64,000 bases of DNA, taken from contig NZ_JAMTCK010000010.1 of assembly GCF_024171785.1 (NCBI RefSeq), positions 293,158 through 357,157 on the forward strand, read 5' to 3'. A model generated the notes under the pieces. That model made no database searches and had not been told where the DNA came from. It saw nothing but the letters and a program-made list of their open reading frames with translations. A program made the translations under genes and the position numbers. This DNA comes from Goodfellowiella coeruleoviolacea (lineage in GTDB: Bacteria; Actinomycetota; Actinomycetes; Mycobacteriales; Pseudonocardiaceae). Positions within the stretch are counted from its first letter, which is position 1. Every line of letters begins with the position of its first letter. This document shows, piece after piece, positions 31,685 to 55,600 of the stretch.

Positions 31685-32338
31685 ATGGCAGGTCGACGGC
31701 GTTGGGCGACCGAGGAGATCCTGGACACCGCGGCGGAACTGCTGCGCACGAGCGACGCCGAGTCGTTCAGCGTGCGCCGGCTCGCCTCGACACTCGGGAC
31801 CGACTCCTCCAGCCTCTACCGGCACTTCCGCAACAAGACGGAACTGCTGCGCGCGGTCGCCGACCGGATCCTGCTGGCCGCGATGGACGGCTACCACCCC
31901 GAGGGCGACTGGAAACAACGCATCAGCGCCACGGCCCTACGCCTGCGGGAGACCTTCGGCCAACACCCCCAGCTCGCCCTGATCTGGGGACGCTACGGGT
32001 CCGGCGGCACCGGTTCCCGACTGGTCATGGAAGAGGTGCTGCAGGCCCTGCGCGCCTCTGGCCTGCCCGACGAGGCGATCCCGACCCGCTACCACCGGAT
32101 CGTGGTCCTACTCGCCGCGCTGATCGCCGCCGAGGCCGGCGTCAGCACCCTCACCCCCGACGAGTACGACCAGGGCATGGAGCAGTTCCGCGTCGCGGTC
32201 CTGGGCGCCGACCCCGAGCGCTTCCCCGCCCTGGCCCACTTCGCCCGCGAGATCCGCCCCCTCGGTGTCGACCGCCACGCCGCGTTCGACGAGATCCTCG
32301 CCGCCCACCTCGCCCGGATCGAGACCGAGATCCCCTGA
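31685..32338 (+). CDS. TetR-family repressor
   Basis: 217 aa. HTH: ILDTAAELLRTSDAESFSVRRLASTLGTDSSSLYRHFRNKTEL spread over residues about 11-53 (key turn LGTDSSSLYRHF). The C-terminal domain resembles the TetR_C_1-type tetracycline repressor class (DEIPTRYHR-like, FAREIRPLGVD). ATG 31685 follows GAAAGGGG. It controls, by position, the esterase-AKR-membrane protein operon. Confidence 0.88.
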   Translation: MAGRRRWATEEILDTAAELLRTSDAESFSVRRLASTLGTDSSSLYRHFRNKTELLRAVADRILLAAMDGYHPEGDWKQRISATALRLRETFGQHPQLALIWGRYGSGGTGSRLVMEEVLQALRASGLPDEAIPTRYHRIVVLLAALIAAEAGVSTLTPDEYDQGMEQFRVAVLGADPERFPALAHFAREIRPLGVDRHAAFDEILAAHLARIETEIP

Positions 32339-32371
32339 CACACCCACCCGGCCTCCCGACCACGGAAGCCG

Positions 32372-32389
32372 CCGCGCACGTTCGCGCGG
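32372..32389. terminator. Hairpin between convergent genes
   Basis: CCGCGC (32372-32377) and GCGCGG (32384-32389) with a 6-nt loop, between the TetR stop and the stop of the minus-strand gene at 32390. Confidence 0.45.
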
Positions 32390-33433
32390 TCAGCCACGCG
32401 TGTCGAGCGGGGCGTGCAGCGAGAGGTACGGGGACAGGGCGCGGAGGAAGTCCTCGGCATCGAAGGCCGCACCCGCGGAGACGACACCCGTGGCCCTGGT
32501 CCGACCGGTGAGGATGCGCTCGACGGCCTCCACCGCGAGCGGCGCGCTGATGGCGTAGATGTCCTGACCGGAAGCGGCCACCCGCCGTTCGGCGTCGCCG
32601 GAGCGGACGAGGACGTCGACGACGAAGGTCTGCGCCGAGCGACCGCGCTCGTCCACCGCGGTCGGCGCCGAGGCGTCCGGAGCGGACAGGTCCGCCGCCG
32701 CCGTGGCGGTCATGTAGGTGCACACCTCCGGAACAGCCAGGTGGCTGGCAACGGTGACCACGTCGGCCATGGTGAACTCACCGATGACGCGCTGGGGACC
32801 GAGCGGAGCCGGGAAGTGCCACTCCAGGGTCGGCAGGGAGTCGTTGTGGTACTCCAGCCGCCCACCGCTGTAGCGGACCTGGCGGCCACCCCGCCGCTGC
32901 CGCGACACCACGCCCGAGGCGAGCGTCCCGCCGGTGGGGTGCCAACTGCTCAGGCCGTAGGCCACGTGCACCTCGTCCGCCGCCGTCCAGTCCCCCATCG
33001 CGGTGGTGACCAGCAGGTCGCCGAGGCCGCCGTAGAAGGCCATCGCCGGGACCACCACCACACCCGCGGCGCTGGCGCGCTCCGCGAAGTGCGTGAACGT
33101 GTCCTGGTTCGCCTCGATCTCGGCGGCCACGTCGACATACGGGATGCCCGCCCGCAGCGCCGCCTCCACCACCGGACCGGCGGTCGCCGCGAACGGCCCG
33201 GCGCAGTTGATCACCGCGGCCGCGTCGGCCAGCGCGCGGTCCAGCGAGGCCGGATCGTCGACCGACGCCGTCCGCGCCGCAGTCCCCGGCTGGGCCTGCG
33301 CCAGCGCCCGCAGCTTGTCCTGGTCGCGACCGAGGAGCAGCGGGTGGTATCCGCGCTCGCGCAACTCCGCGACCACGAACCGCCCGGTGTGCCCGTAGGC
33401 CCCGAACACCGCCACGTTCCGATTCGTTCCCAT
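32390..33433 (-). CDS. Saccharopine-dehydrogenase-like NAD(P)-binding protein
   Basis: 347 aa. The N-terminal Rossmann motif is VAVFGAYGHTGRFV, followed by LLLGRDQDKLRAL and VINCAGPFA, the pattern of Sacchrp_dh_NADP proteins and trans-acting enoyl-reductase relatives. HVAYGLSSWHPTGGT and an extended C-terminal domain follow. ATG 33433 has AGGAG at 7 nt. True saccharopine dehydrogenase activity is unlikely; substrate unknown. It is divergent from the GlxA-type regulator, its likely controller. Confidence 0.8.
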   Translation of the reverse strand: MGTNRNVAVFGAYGHTGRFVVAELRERGYHPLLLGRDQDKLRALAQAQPGTAARTASVDDPASLDRALADAAAVINCAGPFAATAGPVVEAALRAGIPYVDVAAEIEANQDTFTHFAERASAAGVVVVPAMAFYGGLGDLLVTTAMGDWTAADEVHVAYGLSSWHPTGGTLASGVVSRQRRGGRQVRYSGGRLEYHNDSLPTLEWHFPAPLGPQRVIGEFTMADVVTVASHLAVPEVCTYMTATAAADLSAPDASAPTAVDERGRSAQTFVVDVLVRSGDAERRVAASGQDIYAISAPLAVEAVERILTGRTRATGVVSAGAAFDAEDFLRALSPYLSLHAPLDTRG

Positions 33434-33483
33434 GTCCGCTCCTGTGTGTCCTGTGTGCTCGAAGTGATCGACTGGGGAAATCC

Positions 33484-33536
33484 TGTCCTGTTTGGACACC
33501 GCTGCCCAGTGTCTGTAACGACACGACCCGTACAAT
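33484..33536. promoter_or_regulatory. Two TGTC/GACA palindromes and a leaderless promoter
   Basis: TGTCC-N5-GGACA (33484-33498) and GTGTC-N6-GACAC (33509-33524) lie between the divergent genes. TACAAT (33531-33536) is a strong -10 box only 7 nt before ATG 33544, so the regulator mRNA is probably leaderless, and the second palindrome covers its -35 area. Confidence 0.5.
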
Positions 33537-33543
33537 TCCGGAC

Positions 33544-34491
33544 ATGAGTCCTGACCCGCGCTCCGTCGCGGTCGCCGCCACCGACGGGATGCTGCACTTC
33601 GAGCTGGCCCTGGCCCAGGAGGTGTTCGGCTCCGCCCCGGCCGCCCTGCCCGGCCCCTGGTACGACGTCCGGGTGTGCGGCACCCACGCCGTCCAGGTCG
33701 GCCCGTTCCTGCTGGAGCCCGACTGCGGCCTGGAGCGGCTGGCACACGCCGCCACCGTGATCGTTCCCGCCCTGGCCGACGTCGACGAGGACCCGCCGGC
33801 CGACCTGGTCGAGGCGGTGCGCGTGGCCCACGAGTCGGGCGCGCGGGTGGTCTCCCTGTGCACGGGCGCGTTCGTGCTCGCCGCCGCCGGCCTGCTCGAC
33901 GGGCTGCGCGCGACCACGCACTGGGCCCACACCGCCGAACTGGCCGCGCGCTATCCCCGGGTGCAGGTCGACCCGGACGTGCTCTACGTCGACAACGGCA
34001 ACGTGCTCACCTCCGCGGGCAAGGCCGCGGCGATGGACCTGTGCCTGCACCTGGTCCGCCTCGACCACGGCTCCGCGGTCGCCAACGTGGTCGCCCGCCG
34101 CCTGGTCGTGCCACCACACCGCGCCGGCGGCCAGGCCCAGTTCGTCAGCACACCGGTGCCCGCCCAGGACGACCACCCCCTGGCCGAACTGCTCCCCTGG
34201 GTGATGCGGCGGCTGGACCAGCCACTCACCGTCGAGGACCTGGCCCGCCAGGCGAACATGAGTTCGCGCCACCTGACCCGGCACTTCCGCTCGGTAACCG
34301 GCACCACCCCACTGCAGTGGCTGCTGACCCAGCGGATCCGCCGCGCACAGGAGCTGCTGGAGACCACCGACGACAGCGTCGACACCATCGCCTCGGCCGC
34401 GGGCATGGGCACGGCGACGACGCTGCGCCGCCACTTCCACCGCACCCTCGGCGTACCGCCGGACGTCTACCGCCGCACCTTCCGCGAGTGA
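33544..34491 (+). CDS. GlxA-type AraC regulator (DJ-1/PfpI plus HTH)
   Basis: 315 aa. The N-terminal half is a DJ-1/PfpI-like domain with the nucleophile-elbow region VVSLCTGAFVLAAAGLLDG (Cys at about 102) and TTHWAH. The C-terminal AraC domain has two HTHs: LTVEDLARQANMSSRHLTRHF and VDTIASAAGMGTATTLRRHF. This architecture is that of GlxA/FtrA regulators, which sense small metabolites. Start ATG 33544 is fixed by the -10 box 7 nt upstream. Confidence 0.9.
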   Translation: MSPDPRSVAVAATDGMLHFELALAQEVFGSAPAALPGPWYDVRVCGTHAVQVGPFLLEPDCGLERLAHAATVIVPALADVDEDPPADLVEAVRVAHESGARVVSLCTGAFVLAAAGLLDGLRATTHWAHTAELAARYPRVQVDPDVLYVDNGNVLTSAGKAAAMDLCLHLVRLDHGSAVANVVARRLVVPPHRAGGQAQFVSTPVPAQDDHPLAELLPWVMRRLDQPLTVEDLARQANMSSRHLTRHFRSVTGTTPLQWLLTQRIRRAQELLETTDDSVDTIASAAGMGTATTLRRHFHRTLGVPPDVYRRTFRE

Positions 34492-34523
34492 GGTCGTCGG
34501 GGCGGTTGTTGCGAGGAGTAGTA

Positions 34524-34542
34524 CTTTTGGTTGACACTGAAA
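34524..34542 (+). repeat. Short repeated element, copy 2
   Basis: CTTTTGGTTGACACTGAAA, matching 21711-21728 apart from one inserted G. It sits in the 203-bp gap between the AraC gene and the FAD monooxygenase. TTGACA could act as a -35 box for the rightward PKS-edge gene, but no good -10 lies at 16-18 bp. Confidence 0.5.
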
Positions 34543-34694
34543 TAATTGAGTAGGAAAAAATCGCGGTCGCCAGTTCACGTGATCGATCGTCTTTCTGGCG
34601 TATTCCTCCCCAGCGCGGCTTGGTGTTTGCTGAGTGGGGCCACGGAAAACGGTGTCCCGTCTGCCGGAGAACACGAAGAAGGGACGGGCTGCTG

Positions 34695-36095
34695 ATGACC
34701 CCAACACGTGCCGTTGTCCTCGGTGGTGGTCTTGCCGGCATGCTCGCGGCGACCAGCCTGGCCGCGCAGGTGGACCAGGTGACCGTGGTGGACCGGGACC
34801 GGCTCCCCGACGACCCACGGCCCCGCAGCGGCGTTCCCCAGGCACGGCACACCCACCTGCTCATGTCGGGTGGCGCCCGCACCATCGACCGGCTGCTGCC
34901 CGGCACGCTCGACCGCCTCATCGCCCGCGGCGCCCGGCGCATCGGCATTCCCAACGAGATGGTGTCGCTGTCGGCCCAGGGGTGGATCCACCGCTTCCCG
35001 GAGATCCAGTTCATGGTCTCCTGCAGCCGCGGCCTGCTCGACTGGGTGGTTCGGACCCAGGCGCTGGCCAATCCCCGAATCACCGTGCGCGACCACACCG
35101 ACGTCCTCGGGCTGGACGGCGACCGGACCAGGGTGACGGGCGTGCTGGTCGCGGACCGCGGCAGCGGGACGCAGGAGCGGTTGCCGGCCGACATCACGGT
35201 GGACGCCACCGGCCGCGGCTCGAAGATGCGCCGGTGGCTTGAGCCGCTCGGCCTGCCCGCCGCCCGCGAGGAGACGGTCGACTCCGGACTCGCCTACGCC
35301 ACCAGGGTTTTCCAGGCACCGGCCGCCGCCGCGCGGCGTTTCCCGCTGATCAACATCCAGGCCAGCCCCCAGGACGCCGAGCCGGGCAAGACCGCGACGC
35401 TGCTGCCCATCGAAGAGGGCCGCTGGATGGTGACCCTGTCCGGCACCCGAGGCGGGGAACCGCCCACCGACGAGGACCGGTTCGTCGACTTCGCCCGGTC
35501 GGTGCGCCACCCCCTGGTCGGCGACCTGATCGCCACCGCACGGCCGCTGTCCGGCGTCTACAGCTCGCACAGCACCGTGAACCGCCGGGTCTACTACGAG
35601 CGCCTGCCGGTCTGGCCGGACGGGCTGGTGGTGCTCGGCGACGCACTCGCCACCTTCAACCCGGTGTACGGGCACGGCATGTCGGTTGCCGCGCACAGCG
35701 CCGCGACCCTGGGCGCCGGGCTGCGGCGGTACGGCCTGGCCACCCCCGGGACCACCCGGCGCATCCAGCGGGCCCTGGCGCGGACGGTGGACACGGCCTG
35801 GGTCATGGCCACCTCACAGGACATCCTCTACCCCGGGGCGGTCGGCAAGCCGCAGCCACGCCTGCTGCGGCTGTCCCGCCGCTACGTCGACCGGCTGTCC
35901 CGAGCCGCCACCCGCGAGCCGAGGGTCACCGCCGCCATGATGAACGCGTTCACCCTCTCGGCGCCGATGACCTCGCTGCTGCACCCCGCCGTGGTGCTGG
36001 CGACACTGCGCGGGCCTCGCCGCCCACCGCTCGCCGGGCCGACCATCACCCAGGAGGAACGGGACTTCTGCGTCGAGCAGCACCCCTCGGCCTGA
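34695..36095 (+). CDS. FAD monooxygenase, squalene-epoxidase-like (PKS tailoring)
   Basis: 466 aa group A flavin monooxygenase. VVLGGGLAGMLAATSL (residues about 6-21) binds FAD; VDATGRGSKMRRWL and VVLGDALATFNPVYGHGMSVAAHSA are the GxG and GD motifs. The size and the GDALATFNPVYGHGM block resemble the epoxidases of polyether pathways (LasC/MonCI type), but no epoxide hydrolase gene is in the window. ATG 34695 follows GAAGGGA. It converges on the P450 and PKS genes and is probably part of that cluster, adding an epoxide or hydroxyl to the polyketide. Confidence 0.8.
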   Translation: MTPTRAVVLGGGLAGMLAATSLAAQVDQVTVVDRDRLPDDPRPRSGVPQARHTHLLMSGGARTIDRLLPGTLDRLIARGARRIGIPNEMVSLSAQGWIHRFPEIQFMVSCSRGLLDWVVRTQALANPRITVRDHTDVLGLDGDRTRVTGVLVADRGSGTQERLPADITVDATGRGSKMRRWLEPLGLPAAREETVDSGLAYATRVFQAPAAAARRFPLINIQASPQDAEPGKTATLLPIEEGRWMVTLSGTRGGEPPTDEDRFVDFARSVRHPLVGDLIATARPLSGVYSSHSTVNRRVYYERLPVWPDGLVVLGDALATFNPVYGHGMSVAAHSAATLGAGLRRYGLATPGTTRRIQRALARTVDTAWVMATSQDILYPGAVGKPQPRLLRLSRRYVDRLSRAATREPRVTAAMMNAFTLSAPMTSLLHPAVVLATLRGPRRPPLAGPTITQEERDFCVEQHPSA

Positions 36096-36103
36096 CCGGG
36101 TTG

Positions 36104-36141
36104 CCGGTTGCCGGTGCCCTCACCAGGCCACCGGCAACCGG
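36104..36141. terminator. Bidirectional terminator, 13-bp perfect stem
   Basis: CCGGTTGCCGGTG (36104-36116) and CACCGGCAACCGG (36129-36141) with a 12-nt loop, between convergent FAD monooxygenase and P450 genes. The right arm lies inside the last codons of the P450 gene. Confidence 0.6.
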
Positions 36142-37309
36142 TGCACCCCGTAGATCTGCCGGTCGGTGCGCATCGGCACCTCCTCGGCCGCCACCGCCAG
36201 CCGCAGCGTGGGAAAGCGGTCGAACAACGCGGTGAAGCCCAACCGCATCTCGATGAGCGCCAGCCCCTGCCCGAGGCACTGGTGCACCCCGTGCCCGAAG
36301 GACAGTTGACCGGCCGCGGACCTGGTGATGTCCAGCTCGTCGGGCTCGGGGAACCGGTTCGGGTCCCGGTTGGCCGCGGCGACGGAGACGGTGACCACCT
36401 CACCGGCCCTGATGAGCTGTCCCTCGAACTCGACGTCCTCGGTGGCGGTCCGGGTCAGGCCGTACTGCGGGATGCTCAGGTAGCGCAGCAGTTCGTCCAC
36501 GGCACCGCGGATCAGCCCCGGGTCGGCGCGCAGGGCCGCCAGCTGGCTCGGGTTGCTCAGCAACGCGAACGTGCCCAGCCCGAGCATGTTCGCGCTCGTC
36601 TCGTGACCGGCGATGAGCAGCAGGAACGCGATGCTGGTCAGCTCGACGTCGGTCAGCTCGGCCTGTGCCACCAGGTCACCGAGCAGGTCGTCGGCCGGCT
36701 CGGCCCGCTTGCGCAGCACCAGCTCGTACAGGTAGGCGTTGATGTCGGCGAACGCCTGCCCCATCTCCGCCACCTCCAGGCTGACCAGCGCCTCGGACAG
36801 TCGGTGGAAGTGCGCCCGGTCGGCGTAGGGAACACCGAGCAGCGCGCACATCACCCTGGCCGGCACCGGCAACGCGAACTGCTCGACCAGGTCGACCGGG
36901 GGCCGCAGCCGCGCCATCTCGTCCAGCTGCTCGGCGATGATCTGGGCGATCTGCGACTCCAGTTCACGCATCCGCCGGGCGGTGAACCGTCCCGCGAGCA
37001 GCCGGCGGTACCGGGTGTGCTCGGGTGGGTCCAGCGCGAGGAAGTACCCGGGTGGCGTGGGCTGGACCTGGTCGGGGTCCACGGGGGGACCGACGGGCAG
37101 GCGCTTGAGTTCCAGTCGGGCGCTGAACGCGGGGTGGGACAGCAGCGCCCGCGCCTGGGCGTGGCCGGTGACCAGCCAGCCGCAGTGCCCGTCCGGGTAG
37201 CGCAGCCGGGTCACCGGGTGCCGCTCGCGCAGCAGGCGCAGCTGCTCCGGCGGGTCCAGCGGGTGCGGCCGGTGGGTGGACATGGTCACCGGGGCCGGCG
37301 GGGTCTGGG

Positions 37310-37313
<4 letters not shown>
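36120..37313 (-). CDS. Cytochrome P450, PKS tailoring
   Basis: 397 aa, standard actinobacterial CYP. I-helix [14 protein letters not shown] with the normal acid-Thr pair, ExxR in DELLRYLSI, and heme loop [32 protein letters not shown] is the CYP105/107-like B-C region. ATG 37313 overlaps the PKS stop as ATGA, so the enzyme is made with the last PKS and presumably hydroxylates or epoxidises its product. Confidence 0.92.
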
Positions 37314-52603
<15,290 letters not shown>

Positions 52604-52609
52604 CTGCGG

Positions 52610-55600
52610 TCACCCTCTTGGCGTTTCGAGTTCGTCGTCAAGGATGTCGAACAGTTCGTCGTCGGTGGCCGCGTCGACGTCGGCGTCCTGGTGGTCGGGC
52701 CGGCCGGTCAGCGCGGCGAGCATGCGCTGCAGCCGGTCCGCGACGGCCGCCCTGGTCGGCTCGTCCGACGCGAGCGTGGCGACGGTGTCGGCCAGCCGGT
52801 CCAGGTCGGCGAGCACCGGTTGCTCGGCCGGCCCCAGACGCGTGCCCAGGTGCGCGGCCAGCGCGGCGGGCGTGGGGTGGTCGAAGATCAGCGTGGCCGA
52901 CAGGCGCAGCCCGGTGGCGGCGGTGAGCCGGTTGCGCAGTTCGACCGCGGTGAGCGAGTCGAAACCCAGTTCCAGGAAGCCGCGTCCGGTGGCCACCGCG
53001 GTGGGCGTGGCGTGCCCGAGCACGGCGGCGGCGTGGCCGCGCACCAGCTCCAGCAGCGCCCGGTCCCGGTCCGGCCCGGACAGCCCGGCCAGGTCCGGTC
53101 CGTGCTGCGGTGCGGCCGGCCGCACCAGCTCGCGCAGCAGCGGCGGCACCGTCCCACCCGCCGGCGGTGCGGCCAGGTCCAGCCGCACCGCGGCCACCAC
53201 CGGTTCCCCGGCCACCAGCGCGGCGTCCAACAGCGACAGTCCCTGCTGGACGGACAGCGCGCGCATGCCCGAGCGGGACATGCGCTCGACGTCGGCGCCG
53301 GTGAGGTGGCCGGTCATGCCGCTGCGTTGTGCCCAGAAGCCCCAGGCCACCGACACCGCGGGCAGGCCAAGGGCGCGGCGGTGCCCGGCCAGGGCGTCGA
53401 GGAAGGCGTTGGCCGCCGCGTAGTTGCCCTGGCCGGGCGTGCCGAACAGCCCGGCCGCCGCCGAGAACAGCACGAAGGCCCGCAGGTCGCGGTGGCGGGT
53501 CAGCTCGTGCAGGTGCCAGGCGGCGTCCACCTTGGGCCGCAGCACCGCGTCGATGCGTTCCGGGGTCAGCGAGGTGAGCACGCCGTCGTCGAGGACACCG
53601 GCCGTGTGCACGACTCCGGTCAGGTCGGGGATGTCGGCGAGCAGGTCAGCCAGGGCCGGCCGGTCCGCGGCGTCGCAGCGCACCACCCGGATCCGGGCAC
53701 CCAGCTCGGCGAGATCGGCGAGGTCGGCCGGGTCGCCGCCGCCGCGGCTGGCCAGCACCAGTGACCGCACCCCGTGCGCGGTGACCAGGTGTTCGGCCAC
53801 CAGGCGGCCCAACGTGCCGGTGCCGCCGGTGATCAGCACGGTGCCGTCCGGCCCGAACACCGGTTCCGCCGGGTCGTCGGCCGCCGGGTCGAGGGACGCC
53901 AGCCGAGGCGCGTAGGCCTGGCCGGCGCGGATGGCCACCTGCGGTTCACCCGTGCTGAGCACCCTGTCCAGCAGCGGCGCGGGAATGTCGTCGGTGTCGG
54001 TGTCCACCAGGACGAACCGGCCCGGGTGCTCGGTCTGCGCGGAGCGGACCAGCCCCCAGACGGCGGCGCCGGTGAGGTCGGGCACGGCCACGTCGGGGCC
54101 GGCGGCGCCGCGGGTGAGCAGCACCAGCCGGGACGGCCGGTCCGCGTCGAGGTGCTCGCGCAGCGCCTCGACCGCCCGGTGCACGCCGCGGTGGGTCGCC
54201 ACCACCACATCGTCCACTTCGGACGCCACCGGGTGGGTGGTGTGCTCCTCGCCGTGCCGGCTGTCCTGTTCCGGGAGCGGCCGCCACGCCACGCGCCAGA
54301 GCGCCCGCGGCGGCAGTGCCCGCGCGGTGACCGGGCGCAGCGCCAGCGAGTCCACGGTCACCACCACCGCGCCGGTGTGGTCGACCGCGGTCAGCGACAC
54401 GCCCTCGGCCACCCGGGACAGGCGCACCCGCAGCGCTGTCGCGCCCGCCCGGTGCACGGTGACTCCCCGCCAGGAGAACGGCAGCAGCGGCCGGCCGTCC
54501 GCGTCCAGCAGGCAACCGGCCGCGATCGCGTGCAGTGCGGCGTCCAGCAGCGCGGGGTGCAGCCCGAAGCCGTCCGCGCGGGTGCCTTCCGGCAGCGCCA
54601 CCTCGGCGACCACGTCCTCGCCCGCGCGCAGCACCGTGCGCAGCCCCTGGAACACCGGCCCGTACTCCAGTCCGGCCTCGGCCAGCGCCGGGTAGAAGTC
54701 GGTGGTGTCCACGGCGCTCGCGCCGGCCGCGGGCCAGGTGACGGTGTCCGCCGCGGCCCGCGCCGGACCGAGCAGGCCGTCGGCGTGGCGGGTCCAGTCC
54801 ACGGCGCCGACCGTGCGGGAGTGCACGCTGACCGGCCGCCGGCCCTCGGTGTCGGCCGCGCCGACCGACACCTGCACCTCAACCCGGTCCTGGTCGGTCA
54901 GGCTCACCGGGGTGTGGATGGTCAACTCCTCGACCCGCGCGCAACCGACCTCCGCGCCGACCCGCGCCACCGCCTCCACGAACGCCGCGCCCGGCAGCAG
55001 CACGGTGCCCCGCACGGCGTGATCGGCCAACCACGGGTGCGTCCGGCAGGACAGGGTGCCGGTCAGCAGCGCGCCGTCGCCGTCGGCCAACGCGACCACC
55101 GCGCCCAGCGGGTGCCCGGTCTGGTCGGGGACCGCGGCGCGCTGACCGGTTTCCAGCCAGAACCGCTGGCGCTGGAAGGGGTAGGTGGGCAGCGGCACCG
55201 GTCGGCCCGGTGACACCGCCGGTGCCCAGTCCACCGGCACGCCGTGCACGTGTGCCTCCCCCACCGAGGTCAGCATCCGGTCCAGTCCCCCGTGGTCGCG
55301 GCGCAGCGAGGTCAGCACCACCGCGTCGGCGGCAGCCGCGTCGACGGTCTCCTGCACCGCCGAGGTGAGCACCGGGTGCGGGCTGACCTCGATCAGGAAC
55401 CGGTGCCCGTCGGCCAGCAGGGCTCGAACGGCCCGCTCGAACCGCACGGTCTGCCGCAGGTTGCGGTACCAGTACTCGGCGTCCAGTTCGGCCGGTCGCG
55501 TGCTGACCGTGGAGTAGAACGGCACCGCGGGCGGGCGCGGGGCCAGCCCGGCGAGGTCGGTCAGCAGCCGCTCCCGGATGGCTTCCACGTGCGCGGAGTG

